Shown here: in pieces, positions 33,701 to 42,495 of the stretch
Layout: each line of letters begins with the position of its first letter
Numbering within the stretch: position 1 is the stretch's first letter
Assembly (NCBI RefSeq): GCF_003351025.1
Contig: NZ_QPCG01000002.1
Coordinates: 186,001 to 250,000, forward strand
Direction of reading: 5' to 3'
DNA from: Mucilaginibacter endophyticus
GTDB lineage: Bacteria > Bacteroidota > Bacteroidia > Sphingobacteriales > Sphingobacteriaceae
DNA: 64,000 bases
Notes under the pieces: model-generated
The model's input: only the letters and a program-made list of their open reading frames with translations
What the model was told of the DNA's origin: nothing
Database searches by the model: none
Made by a program: the position numbers and the translations under genes

Positions 33701-34077
33701 GGAGCTTCGGGCTCGGGCCTTATTTTTATAGTTATGGTTTTTTTGTTGATGAGATACATTAGCGGCAAATCGGCAAAAAGCTTATCCAGCGCTTTATCAA
33801 TACTGGTGTTTTTGACTGAGAGTGATACAGGAGCCGTATTTTTCAGAAGGTCGGCGCTGTAAATAAAATCGTAACCGCTTTGTTGCTGTAAATTAAAAAG
33901 CACATCTTCAAGCGGCACTCGTTTTACATCAACGCTTACCTTCTGCGCGTAAGTAGTGGCACTCACCTGCATTATGACCAGCATAATCAGGGCACACGAT
34001 AATTTCATAATCCGGATAATTTTGAGCAGGGCATAGTGATGCCGCCTGAACTTTGATTCAGTAAATATTTTATACAT
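30709..34077 (-). CDS. SusC/RagA-family TonB-dependent transporter with STN domain (PUL 1)
   Basis: A 1122-residue outer-membrane transporter. After an N-terminal extension and a signal peptide ('MKLSCALIMLVIMQVSATTYAQ', residues 24-45) comes an STN domain (about 45-125: 'KRVPLEDVLFNLQQQSGYDFIYS'), which talks to FecR in the periplasm. Then a carboxypeptidase-like domain (about 130-215), 'LTEVVVTGYST' and a plug with 'RGLGTFSAASNNPLVIIDGIPG' and 'YGSRGANGVLVIKTKKG', and the barrel. The start at 34077 gives the long basic leader commonly seen in Sphingobacteriaceae homologues; Met24 is an alternative. STN plus FecR plus ECF sigma means substrate-induced transcription. Confidence 0.95.
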   Translation of the reverse strand: MYKIFTESKFRRHHYALLKIIRIMKLSCALIMLVIMQVSATTYAQKVSVDVKRVPLEDVLFNLQQQSGYDFIYSADLLKNTAPVSLSVKNTSIDKALDKLFADLPLMYLINKKTITIKIRPEPEAPVTIPVKGKIVDEKGLAIPGVNIQIKGSTTGTTSKSDGTYNISVPDGNAVLVFSFVGFVKQEISVGNKTDINVTLIEDKKALTEVVVTGYSTQSKHTLTSAIVSVKGEDMTKRVATDPTSLLQGQLPGLSVIQNSAEPGNENVQLRIRGLGTFSAASNNPLVIIDGIPGDLSVINPNDIESATVLKDAAAATIYGSRGANGVLVIKTKKGKGSGGLALSYNYNIGFATPTRLPKLITNSATYMELLNEAEANSGNAPIYTQAQIDLYKNATDRVKYPNHDWLKDMFRTATVQNHYLNLGGGNDNTTYSIGLGLTNQPGTMRGFDYKKYTLDVGLNSKVNKRVTLGTNFQFRYGDRSYPFDNATDLYISTLAQSPLYPAQTQDGLWITKAYDKELGNKNPVLSSTILTHNPNYYGQGNISLDVQIFDALKWENRAGVSFNLQKYKTFAPVIPQYLYSDLSYYRNADVGTPGLTATEQDESHSTIYSQLNFHKLFGKHDLTVLGGAQQEVDHFSNLGAFRTNYPTNDLEEIDAGSLNGLKNNGTSGQWAISSFYGNANYNYDDKYLLGASMRYDGTSRLPSNSRWGLYESFSAGWRISKENFLKDVSWINDLKIRGSWGRLGNQNIGNYPYQPTLVQSVYAFNGTISNGFQANQLIDPALTWESTRMTDIGLDLVALNNKLTFTFDWFNKYTYDILRNSQVPLALGVNAPTVNNGAVSNKGIEFSLHYQDHPSEKFSYYATANFQLYRNKVLSFGAPEVGGPDQQTIMQNGYPINSFYLYTMQGIFQSQAEINSAPDQSSLGGVPTPGDIRYKDINGDGKVDANDRSIIPGQYPKFEYSYTMGATWGNFDASVQLYGSYGNKLYLYKWGVDPFAQGAMPTTDWLNRWTPQNPSTTMPKIYMGFYGYPKITSVQSTYHLYAASFMRIKNVQVGYTFPQNMIKGVKTLRVFGSVDNLALFTPLKQGADPERQDINYRPDAWYGFAGYPQNRTFTFGASVQF

Positions 34078-34195
34078 TTGAATGTTAGGTTTTAATTAAT
34101 AATTGGTTGTCGCTCAATTGATCATTGATTACCTGGCACTACACCGGGGGCGGGCCAACGCCTCCGGTCTTTTACCAGATAATCGTAAGTACTCG

Positions 34196-35338
34196 TTAAT
34201 TCATTACGATTATCCTCCTTTCTTCAATTTTAAAGTGTATTAATCCAGTTAATTCAAGTCCTTTCAATAACTCGTTGATATCTTTATTCATGGAGTATAT
34301 TCCGCCGAAGGTTTTGCGCGTAACGTTACCCTGGTATTCAACTTCAACATCGTACCAGCGTGAGATCTTCCTCATGATGCTCTGGATATCATCATCCCTG
34401 AAAATAAAATAACCAGTTTTCCAGGCAATAACCTGGTTTACATTTACCGTTTTGGTGGTAATCTGTTGATCGGGCCCGGCAATGCCTTGCTGACCGGGTA
34501 CCAATAATGTGGATGATTTATTATTAGATAGGCTTACCGAACCTTCAAGCAAAGTTGCTTTTATGTCTTTTTCGTCTTCGTACGCTGTAACGTTAAAATG
34601 AGTACCCAACACTTTTATGTTAGCACCATTGGCATGCACTATAAAAGGCAGATGTTTGTTTTTGGTCACCTCAAAATAAGCTTCTCCGGTTAGGCTTACG
34701 CTTCTGTCGGCCCCGGTAAATGCCACGGGATATGATAAAGACGATGATGAGTTAAGCCAAACCATGGTACCATCGGGCAGCTGTATAGAATATTTTCCGC
34801 CTCTTGGTACCGTTACCACATTTTTCGCCGGTTCGCCTGCGGGTTGTGCCGAACCTTCATTGCTGTAAGCTATAAGTCCGTTGGTCAGTTTTTTAACCGA
34901 TGTTTTGCCCGATTTGGCTAAAACACCATTTTTGGCATCGTCCAGCGTTATGTTTGATCCGTTGGCGAGCGTCAGGATAGCAGTATTTCTGCCGGGCTTT
35001 ATTGCCTTAACAGGTGGTTTGCTGGCTGCAATATTATTTTGCGGTTGTTTGGCCTGGAAAATAAAGATGGCTGAAACCAGCAGGATAACCGCAGCAGCGG
35101 CCGCCCAACCCCACATCCTGCGATAGTTTTTGTTTTGAACTTTAGGATTTAACGTCGCACGGATGCGCGCATATATTGCCGAACGTTTCTGCCTGCTTTC
35201 AGTATTAAGAGGTAAACTGCTTTCAGTTTCATGAAACCTGAAGTCATCCTCAAATTCCATAAGGCGTTTTTCCTCCTCAGGGGTACATTGTCCGGCATTA
35301 AACTTTTCGTACAGTTTGATGTATTCTTCGGTTGTCAT
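34196..35338 (-). CDS. FecR-family anti-sigma factor (PUL 1)
   Basis: A 380-residue inner-membrane protein. A cytoplasmic N-terminal domain (about 1-75) binds the sigma factor; a membrane helix follows ('MWGWAAAAAVILLVSAIFIF', about 74-93); the periplasmic part has the FecR core 'VPRGGKYSIQLPDGTMVWLNSSSSLSYPVAF' and 'SLTGEAYFEVTKNKHLPFIVHANGANIKVLGTHFNV', ending in a DUF4974 module. It should relay the STN signal of the SusC protein. It is transcribed away from its sigma factor gene with 156 nt between them. Confidence 0.95.
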   Translation of the reverse strand: MTTEEYIKLYEKFNAGQCTPEEEKRLMEFEDDFRFHETESSLPLNTESRQKRSAIYARIRATLNPKVQNKNYRRMWGWAAAAAVILLVSAIFIFQAKQPQNNIAASKPPVKAIKPGRNTAILTLANGSNITLDDAKNGVLAKSGKTSVKKLTNGLIAYSNEGSAQPAGEPAKNVVTVPRGGKYSIQLPDGTMVWLNSSSSLSYPVAFTGADRSVSLTGEAYFEVTKNKHLPFIVHANGANIKVLGTHFNVTAYEDEKDIKATLLEGSVSLSNNKSSTLLVPGQQGIAGPDQQITTKTVNVNQVIAWKTGYFIFRDDDIQSIMRKISRWYDVEVEYQGNVTRKTFGGIYSMNKDINELLKGLELTGLIHFKIEERRIIVMN

Positions 35339-35494
35339 TATTGGTTAGGCCGTATGAGATTGGGGCCATTATATATATAGTGTGCTTCTAAAAGCGCTAA
35401 CACACATACATTCGAAAAAAAAAGTATCAATTTAAATTTATGTAACAGCTGCGGTTACAAATGGTAAATAATTTCTACTTTTATTGCACCAATC

Positions 35495-36082
35495 ATGACC
35501 AATAAACTTACTGACAACGAATTATGGGAGGCCGTCGTCTCAGATAGTTCCAGGGCTTTTGTAGTCCTGTACAATAGGTATTGGCATAAACTTTATAAAA
35601 CGGCTAAAAAGTATTTGAAAGATGATATCGTGGCCGAGGAGATTGTTCACGATGTTTTTGTAGCTCTGTGGCAAAAAAGACATAGCTCAAAGATCGTAGA
35701 TTTTCAGAAGTATATATTGGTAACCGCAAGGTATCACGTATATAAACAGCTTCGGACAATAGCTGCTGAAAAGGTTGAATTTTACGAGCAGATACCGGAG
35801 CAGCCAACGCTTGCCTTAGTTAGTGAGGCAGATGTTAAGCTTGGTTATGAAGACTTGCAAACTGAGCTGACTAACGTACTTAAACAATTACCGCGCCGCT
35901 GCCAGGAAATTTTCTGGCTTAGCCGGGTAGAGAACCTGAGTAACGATGAGATAGCGGAAAGGTTGAATATTTCCAAGCGTACGGTAGAAAACCAGATTAC
36001 CATCGCGCTGAAGTTCCTGAGATCATTGTACCCTCATTTTAGCGGTGCAGCGGTATCCCTTCTTTTTATTTTTATCCTGTAG
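35495..36082 (+). CDS. ECF sigma factor (PUL 1)
   Basis: A 195-residue RpoE-like sigma factor. Region 2 at about 22-90 ('FVVLYNRYWHKLYKTAKKYL', 'AEEIVHDVFVALWQKR') and region 4 at about 125-180 ('LPRRCQEIFWLSRVENLSNDEIAERLNISKRTVENQI'). A hydrophobic tail ('FSGAAVSLLFIFIL') ends the protein, a feature of many Bacteroidota SusC-linked sigma factors that may help membrane or FecR binding. It would switch on the divergent FecR-SusC-SusD genes and possibly the GH110-like gene that follows on its own strand. Confidence 0.95.
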   Translation: MTNKLTDNELWEAVVSDSSRAFVVLYNRYWHKLYKTAKKYLKDDIVAEEIVHDVFVALWQKRHSSKIVDFQKYILVTARYHVYKQLRTIAAEKVEFYEQIPEQPTLALVSEADVKLGYEDLQTELTNVLKQLPRRCQEIFWLSRVENLSNDEIAERLNISKRTVENQITIALKFLRSLYPHFSGAAVSLLFIFIL

Positions 36083-36168
36083 GCAAACTAAGCCACAATT
36101 TTATTTTGTGAAGGCTGTGTGTAAATGTTATGACATCTACACTATATATTAGTAACCTGATATATACC

Positions 36169-38016
36169 ATGAGAAACTTTACAGTAAAATGCCTGTTGCT
36201 TTCGGGCTTGTTAATGATATGTCATTTGTTAAAAGCTCAAGATAAGCCTGTTGAATATTTAGCCCTGTCGGCCAGACATGTTTCTCCCGGGCATAAAACA
36301 TATTACATCGATCCCGTTAAGGGCAATGACAGCAATGCAGGACTCAGCATTACAAAGCCCTGGAAAACGTTCAAAGACGTTAATAAGCTTATTTTATCGG
36401 CAGGTGATCAAGTAAAAGTATTAACACCAGGGCAATTTCACGAAACGCTGTCAATTGTAGCACATGGAACTAAGGAACAGCCTGTTACCATCACTTTCGC
36501 TACCGGTAAATATGATTTTTTTCCCGACGGTGCTTTCAAAACACAGCTTCAGATCTCTAATACCAATGATGTTCCGTATGGATTAAAAGCAATTGCACTG
36601 ATGGTTGATAGCAGTCGGTTTGTAAACATAGCAGGTAGCACCTCGCTGATTAATCTAAGGGGTAAAATGATCGAAACCTTTATTAATCATAGTAACAATA
36701 TCAGGTTGAGTGGTTTAAATTTCGATTATCGCCGGCCAACGGTCTCAGAATTCAAGATCACGGCGTTAACAGAAAACCATGCAGATGTTATAGTTAACAG
36801 CGAATCAGAATATAGCATTAAGGATAGTACATTAACCTGGATAGGCGAGGGCTGGCGTTATCAGCCCGATTCATACTGGCAGCAATATGATCCCGCAACA
36901 CGCATGCTGGAAAGACTGGATATTCCGCAGCAAAACCTGAAATATGTCACCCTGAATGCACATCAGATTCGGATATTCTTTAAAAAGAACCCGGGGTTTA
37001 AAAAAGGCATGATATATCAAAACCGGGATGTTACACGTGATTGTGTTGGTTTATTTATACAAAAAAGCGCCAATGTAAATTTAGATCATATCCGTATTTA
37101 CTTTATGCATGGCATGGGCGTGGTAAGCCAGTTTAGTAAAGACTTAAATTTTAATCATGTCATAGTAAAGGCCAGAGATGGCCGTACCTCTGCGGCGTGG
37201 GCGGATATCTTACATTTTTCGGGCTGTAGTGGCAAAATAGAAATTGCCAATTCATACCTGTCGGCCGCCAATGATGATGCCATTAATGTACACGGCACTT
37301 TTTTAAAGATAACCGAAAAGCTTTCGCCAACACAGGTTAAAGTGAAGTTTATGCACGATCAAACTTATGGCTTCGACGCCTTTTCGACCGTTGACAGCAT
37401 TGGCCTTGTACATCCGGCAAGTTTACTTACTTATCAAAGCAACAAGCTAACGAATGTCAAAAAACTGAATAATAAAGAGTTTCTGCTAACCCTGAGTAAG
37501 CCATTACCGACTGCAATGGAAACCGGTGATGTAGTTGAAAATATTACGGCCACTCCCGAAGTTTGGGTTCATAACAATACCATTGAAAAGATTCCGACAA
37601 GGGGGATCCTGGTTACCACAAGAAGAAAGGTGCTTATTGAAAACAACACCATAAACCGTACTCATAACAGCGCCATCATGATTAACGACGATGCTTCAAG
37701 TTGGTATGAATCGGGCGCGGTAAAGGATGTTACTATTAAAAACAACGCTTTTTACGAGTGCGGTGGGCCAGTGATCGGTTTATTGCCGGAAAACAAGGTG
37801 ACCTCACCGAGTCCTGTGCACATAGGTATTAAAATAATAGATAATAAAGTCACATTGAAAGGTACCCGCTTTTTTGATGCTTCAAGTGGCGGCGGAATAA
37901 GGATCACCGGTAATCAGATAACTTCATCAGGCAATATTAAAGACATCAATAAGTTGATAAGCTTAAAGGATTGTAAGGACGTTAAAATAAATAATAACCG
38001 GGTCACAAATCGATAG
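36169..38016 (+). CDS. Exported parallel beta-helix glycosidase, probable GH110 (alpha-1,3-galactosidase-like)
   Basis: A 615-residue exported protein (signal peptide 'MRNFTVKCLLLSGLLMICHLLKAQ'). The start at 36169 is preferred over 36130 because it gives this clean signal. The body is a right-handed beta-helix with many Asn-rich turns ('IRLSGLNFDYRRP', 'VLIENNTINRTHNSAIMIND'). The block 'SAANDDAINVHGTFLKI' followed by 'VKVKFMHDQTYGFDAF' resembles, from memory, the conserved region of GH110 alpha-1,3-galactosidases with their catalytic Asp residues. It begins 86 nt after the ECF sigma gene and is likely the enzyme of PUL 1, removing terminal alpha-galactose. Another beta-helix glycosidase or lyase is possible. 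Confidence 0.7.
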   Translation: MRNFTVKCLLLSGLLMICHLLKAQDKPVEYLALSARHVSPGHKTYYIDPVKGNDSNAGLSITKPWKTFKDVNKLILSAGDQVKVLTPGQFHETLSIVAHGTKEQPVTITFATGKYDFFPDGAFKTQLQISNTNDVPYGLKAIALMVDSSRFVNIAGSTSLINLRGKMIETFINHSNNIRLSGLNFDYRRPTVSEFKITALTENHADVIVNSESEYSIKDSTLTWIGEGWRYQPDSYWQQYDPATRMLERLDIPQQNLKYVTLNAHQIRIFFKKNPGFKKGMIYQNRDVTRDCVGLFIQKSANVNLDHIRIYFMHGMGVVSQFSKDLNFNHVIVKARDGRTSAAWADILHFSGCSGKIEIANSYLSAANDDAINVHGTFLKITEKLSPTQVKVKFMHDQTYGFDAFSTVDSIGLVHPASLLTYQSNKLTNVKKLNNKEFLLTLSKPLPTAMETGDVVENITATPEVWVHNNTIEKIPTRGILVTTRRKVLIENNTINRTHNSAIMINDDASSWYESGAVKDVTIKNNAFYECGGPVIGLLPENKVTSPSPVHIGIKIIDNKVTLKGTRFFDASSGGGIRITGNQITSSGNIKDINKLISLKDCKDVKINNNRVTNR

Positions 38017-38036
38017 AACCTTAGGGCAAAAAGTTC

Positions 38037-38546
38037 TTATTTGAAAGCAAGCGCAGAATAAATTACGCCTCCAAATCTTGAGGGCATTTCTGCCAACTTA
38101 TCTACTCTATATCCCAACAGACTAAATTCGTGATTTAGTTTTTGATAGGATATAGGATACGGAACCCATGGATTGGCTTTAGTGGCATCATATTCTACAA
38201 TCAGGAACCGGGGATTACCTTTAAAGGTATGTTCTAACTGGTTGGTCAGTTTGGTTTTGTTTGCTGCAAAATGAAAAGAGTTTGCCATCAGGATACCGTC
38301 TAACGGGCCGACAACTATTGACTCATTTACAAAGTCGGCTTTGCTGAAATCTATTTTGATGCCATTATTGAGGGCCGGCAAATATTGGTTGCTTTTGTCG
38401 ATAGCAGTAACGTGACTTTCCCGAGGGAGAAGGCTTGCGAGGGCAATAGTAAATGTACCGCTACCGCAGCCCAGATCGGCCCAATGCTGAGGAAGAGCGC
38501 TTGTTATGCCTTTTTGAATCAGCGTAATAGCTTCAGTTTGTTGCAT
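38037..38546 (-). CDS. SAM-dependent methyltransferase, class I
   Basis: A 169-residue cytoplasmic protein. Motif I 'WADLGCGSGTFTIALASLL' is at about 22-40, followed by 'VTAIDKSNQYL' and 'DGILMANSFHFAAN'. I placed the start at 38546, 4 nt after the upstream gene's stop; the longer frame to 38609 would overlap it by 59 nt. Short for the family, but the core fold seems complete. The substrate is unknown. It forms a two-gene unit with the hypothetical gene at 38551. Confidence 0.85.
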   Translation of the reverse strand: MQQTEAITLIQKGITSALPQHWADLGCGSGTFTIALASLLPRESHVTAIDKSNQYLPALNNGIKIDFSKADFVNESIVVGPLDGILMANSFHFAANKTKLTNQLEHTFKGNPRFLIVEYDATKANPWVPYPISYQKLNHEFSLLGYRVDKLAEMPSRFGGVIYSALAFK

Positions 38547-38550
38547 GCAA

Positions 38551-38946
38551 CTAAAATTCGTCGGCAGTTGAACGGCTATCGATGTATGGCGAACTGAAAA
38601 AGCTTGCAATCAATAGCTTATGATCAACAATAAAAGTCCATTCCGAGGTCTGATCTTTTTTGTAGGTTACAACGTCTTCGCAACCAAAGGAGTAATTGAC
38701 ATCCAATACAATGCGGAAACTTCCATGGCCTGCCTGCTGATCAAATTTGATCCGGTCAAAATTTAAACGGAGCACCTCGGGCGATCCCTCGGGTCTGAAC
38801 TCACGCTCAAGCGCATATTTAAGCTGTTCGTAATTTGCTGAAAAAGGCTCAAATAAAACATTCAGGAACTTTAATAAGCTTGCAGGTTCATCCCTTAGCT
38901 CTTCAAGCTGCCCGTTATGAAGTTTAAATTGTAAGCTGTTCATCAT
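38551..38946 (-). CDS. Hypothetical protein, 131 aa
   Basis: An unrecognised cytoplasmic protein without signal peptide. It starts with two Met (38946 or 38943). Composition is mixed alpha/beta: an N-terminal helical half ('LLKFLNVLFEPFSANYEQLKYALEREF') and a C-terminal half with beta-like strands ('GSFRIVLDVNYSFGCEDVVTYK', 'EWTFIVDHKLLIASFF'). It lies directly before the methyltransferase gene on the same strand, 4 nt apart, so the two probably act together. Confidence 0.7.
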   Translation of the reverse strand: MMNSLQFKLHNGQLEELRDEPASLLKFLNVLFEPFSANYEQLKYALEREFRPEGSPEVLRLNFDRIKFDQQAGHGSFRIVLDVNYSFGCEDVVTYKKDQTSEWTFIVDHKLLIASFFSSPYIDSRSTADEF

Positions 38947-39113
38947 CGATACAAAATTAAAAACAAAAAATTGATTAAATCAAGTAGGAAATGCGGCTGG
39001 TTTTTTGGGCTTTTGTCAAATCAAAAATTATAAATCAAATGTCAAATAAGTGCTGTTAGATGAAACGTAATTAGGATAAATTTGAGTTACGCATAGTTTA
39101 TTTACCTTTTTTA

Positions 39114-42100
39114 ATGTACAAACCTTTAGTCATCTGTATTATAGGCCTTTTGTGTTTTCAGTTTGCGTCCCAGGCGCAGGTGAGCAAATTAAAGGCGGGC
39201 TTTCTTAATCCGCCAGATAGCGCGAAACCGGGTGTCTATTGGTATTTTATGGATGGCAATATGTCGGCCAAATCAATTACGTCCGATTTGGAGTCTATGA
39301 AGAAAGCGGGCATCAGCAATCTTATTTTTTTAGAAGTAAACGTTGGCATCCCTCGTGGCCCTGTTGATTTTTTAAGCGAGGAATGGCAAAATATGTTTGC
39401 TCACGCAGTAAAGGAAGCCAAGCGCCTGGGTATTGAAATAACTCTTGGCATAGGGCCGGGGTGGACTGGTAGCGGCGGCCCCTGGGTGCCCATATCTCAA
39501 TCAATGCAGCATTTGGTAAGCAGTACGGTAAATATTACTGGCGGAACAGCACAACCAATAAAATTGCCTCTTCCGCAACCAAAAACTCCTTATTTTGGTG
39601 AAGGTGCATTTACACCTGAATTAAAAAAACTATGGAATGACTTTTACGAGGACGTTGCCGTAATAGCTTATCCTACACCGATTGAAACCCCGGCCAAATT
39701 AACTGATATAGATGAAAAAGCATTGTATTATCGGGCTCCTTATTCATCAGTAAAAGGTGTAAAACAATATCTTCCATACCTGGCCACATATCCGGAAGTG
39801 GCCAAAAATGCTGTAATCGATAAAAGTAAGATCATTGATTTGACCGATAAGTTACAGGCCGATGGTACACTTAATTGGAGCGTTCCAAATGGAAATTGGA
39901 CAATTATGCGCTTCGGCAAACGGAACAATGGTGCTATTACCCGTCCGGCACCTGTGCCCGGTCTGGGCTTTGAAGCCGACAAATTTGATACAGTTGCACT
40001 GAGCGCTCATCTGGGAAATTATATTGGTAAATTACTGCATAAAACCGGAAAGCCAGATGTTGCTTCACCGGGAGGCTTAAAAAGATTGCATATTGACAGT
40101 TGGGAGATGGGGGCACAAAACTGGACGGCAAATTTCAGGGCCGAATTTATAAAACGAAGAGGTTACGATCCTCTACCTTATTACCCTGTTTATGCCGGCA
40201 ATGTTGTTGAAAGTAATGAAGTAAGCGAACGTTTTTTGTGGGACCTGCGGCAAACATCGCAGGAACTTGTTTTGGAAAATCACGCAGGTTACGTGAAGCA
40301 GTATGCACACAAGCTCGGGTTGAAATTATCGATCGAACCTTATGATATGAACCCGACGGCAGATCTTGAATTAGGTAATATCGCCGATGTTCCTATGTGC
40401 GAGTTCTGGAGCAAGGGATATGGCTTTAATTCATCGTTCAGTTGTATGGAAGCTACTTCTGTAGGGCATGTAAATGGAAAATCATTAATTCCGGCGGAGG
40501 CTTTTACAGCTCAGGATGATATGTGGAAACAATACCCTGGGTCGATGAAAAACCAGGGCGATTGGGCGTTTGCTGCCGGCATTAACCGTTTTGTTTACCA
40601 CACTTTCCAAAATCAGTTCCTGGCCGATTCTTTGAAGCCGGGTGCCACCATGGGGCCTTACGGCGTGCATTGGGACAGAAATCAAACCTGGTGGCCAATG
40701 GTAAGCGGATATCATGACTATATATCGCGCTGCCAATATCTGTTGCAGCAGGGACGGGCGGTGGCAGATGTACTCTATCTTACTCCCGAGGGTTCTCCGC
40801 ACGTTTTCAGGCCGCCATCATCAGCGCTGGATGGAGATGCTGTACTGCCCGACAGAAAAGGCTATAATTTTGATGGCTGTTCGCCGGGCCAACTGTATAA
40901 GGCTAGTGTCCGAAATAGGCATATCGTGTTTCCTGGAGGTGCAAGTTACAAGTTGCTGGTTTTACCGGCTGTAAAAACCATGACACCGGCGCTGTTGCAA
41001 AAAATTACCGAATTGGTAAATCAAGGTGCGGTGGTTGTTGGTTCCCCTCCTTTAAAATCTCCGGGCCTTTCCAACTATCCTACGTGTGATGAACAACTTA
41101 CGGATATGGCCAAAAAACTGTGGGGTACTTTGCAGGAACAAGATCGCCAGACAGAACGTCGGTTTGGAAAAGGAATATTGATATGGGGAGGTGATTTGAC
41201 TAAAAATGTCGACGATCTCTACCCGGTATATGATCTTACTGCCAGCATCCTGAAGAAAATGAATATTCAACAGGATTTCACTGCCAACGGGCAATTGAGA
41301 TATACTCATCGTGTTGTTGGCGATGATGATGTATATTTTGTATCTAACAGAACTGATCAGCAGGTTGCTACCACTGCAACATTCCGAAGTACTAACAGCA
41401 CTATACAACTTTGGGACCCTATGACAGCTAAGCTTAGGGTACTTCCTGAATACTCAAGAAATGGCGAACTGATTGCCGTGCCGTTAAAATTTGAACCATA
41501 TCAAAGTTATTTTTTGGTGTTCGCAAAGGCTGTTTCTGCTGCTGCGAACCATGAAAATTTTGCCGAATACAAAACGATAAAGGCGTTAAGCGGACCGTGG
41601 CAGGTAAGTTTTGACCCTAAATGGGGAGGGCCTAAATCTGTTAAGTTTGACGAGCTAAAAGATTGGACCCTACGTCCTGAAAATGGCATCAAATACTATT
41701 CGGGCATCGCACAATATCATAAAACATTTGAGTTGCCCGCGAGCATATTGCAGCAAAAAAACAAAAAAATCAGCCTGGATCTTGGTGAAGTAAACAATAT
41801 GGCAAGGGTAAAGGTAAATGGAAAGATTGTAGGCCTACTATGGACAGCACCCTGGCGCATCGACATTAGCGCCGCTGATTTAAAAAGATATAACCAATTG
41901 GAAATAGAAGTGGCAAACCTCTGGCCTAACAGGTTAATTGGCGACGAAAAGTTGCCTGACGACGGGATTCAGAACGATAATACATGGCCAGAATGGTTAA
42001 TAAAGGGCACGCCCAGGAAAAGCAAACGGTTTACATTTACTACTCATAAATTCTACACAAAAGACTCTCCATTATTAAAATCGGGTTTAATTGGCCCCGT

Positions 42101-42125
42101 TACCATTCAGCAAAGCGACTTCTGA
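39114..42125 (+). CDS. GH106-like glycoside hydrolase (alpha-L-rhamnosidase family)
   Basis: A 1003-residue exported enzyme (signal peptide 1-21, ending 'FASQAQ'). The N-terminal part matches the GH106 pattern: 'PGVYWYFMDGNMSAKSITSDLESMKKAGISNLIFLEV', 'AHAVKEAKRLGIEITLGIGPGWTGSGGPWV', 'LHIDSWEMGAQNWTANFRAEFIKRRGYDPLPYYPV' . A central alpha/beta barrel with 'AEAFTAQDDMWKQYPG' follows, and the last about 150 residues ('KISLDLGEVNNMARVKVNGKIVGLLWTAPWRIDI') form a galactose-binding-like beta-sandwich. Expected to cleave terminal alpha-L-rhamnose from pectic or plant glycosides in the periplasm. It stands between the two PULs, on the same strand as PUL 2. Confidence 0.88.
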   Translation: MYKPLVICIIGLLCFQFASQAQVSKLKAGFLNPPDSAKPGVYWYFMDGNMSAKSITSDLESMKKAGISNLIFLEVNVGIPRGPVDFLSEEWQNMFAHAVKEAKRLGIEITLGIGPGWTGSGGPWVPISQSMQHLVSSTVNITGGTAQPIKLPLPQPKTPYFGEGAFTPELKKLWNDFYEDVAVIAYPTPIETPAKLTDIDEKALYYRAPYSSVKGVKQYLPYLATYPEVAKNAVIDKSKIIDLTDKLQADGTLNWSVPNGNWTIMRFGKRNNGAITRPAPVPGLGFEADKFDTVALSAHLGNYIGKLLHKTGKPDVASPGGLKRLHIDSWEMGAQNWTANFRAEFIKRRGYDPLPYYPVYAGNVVESNEVSERFLWDLRQTSQELVLENHAGYVKQYAHKLGLKLSIEPYDMNPTADLELGNIADVPMCEFWSKGYGFNSSFSCMEATSVGHVNGKSLIPAEAFTAQDDMWKQYPGSMKNQGDWAFAAGINRFVYHTFQNQFLADSLKPGATMGPYGVHWDRNQTWWPMVSGYHDYISRCQYLLQQGRAVADVLYLTPEGSPHVFRPPSSALDGDAVLPDRKGYNFDGCSPGQLYKASVRNRHIVFPGGASYKLLVLPAVKTMTPALLQKITELVNQGAVVVGSPPLKSPGLSNYPTCDEQLTDMAKKLWGTLQEQDRQTERRFGKGILIWGGDLTKNVDDLYPVYDLTASILKKMNIQQDFTANGQLRYTHRVVGDDDVYFVSNRTDQQVATTATFRSTNSTIQLWDPMTAKLRVLPEYSRNGELIAVPLKFEPYQSYFLVFAKAVSAAANHENFAEYKTIKALSGPWQVSFDPKWGGPKSVKFDELKDWTLRPENGIKYYSGIAQYHKTFELPASILQQKNKKISLDLGEVNNMARVKVNGKIVGLLWTAPWRIDISAADLKRYNQLEIEVANLWPNRLIGDEKLPDDGIQNDNTWPEWLIKGTPRKSKRFTFTTHKFYTKDSPLLKSGLIGPVTIQQSDF

Positions 42126-42495
42126 TAATTAAATAAAATGGGCTCGTCAGCATTGATACTCTCCTTTCAAATCTGAATAAGCCTGAGAACTATATTAAAA
42201 TATTTAATTGTTTTTATTACATTAATTAATTGCGGAATCGATTGCTTTTTATGTATCTACATCTAAACGCTGTATTATTTTACAAGCGTGAGTTTTTACT
42301 TCGTTTTGCGCTATAGTCTTACCCTGCGCATGGGCAAAATACAGCTAAATTAATTGGTCAGCTACCCTTTATTTGATAGATACAGAGATTTCTAATAATT
42401 TTTTAATAATTGTTGTTTTGACAATAAAAGTTTTTACATTTAGCTTTCTTTAGATAGTCCAACCTATTTAGTTATAAACCGATTAAGACCAATTC
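42126..42495 (+). other. Intergenic region upstream of PUL 2
   Basis: 370 nt, AT-rich, no believable ORF or RNA. A TTTTGAC followed 15 nt later by TACATTTA near 42416-42444 is a loose promoter candidate for the ECF sigma gene. No terminator hairpin with a T-run was found after the GH106-like gene. Confidence 0.4.

Noticed and set aside
38000..38036. Weak AGAAC/GTTCT hairpin between the GH110-like gene and the methyltransferase gene
   Set aside because: Five base pairs only and no proper T-run.
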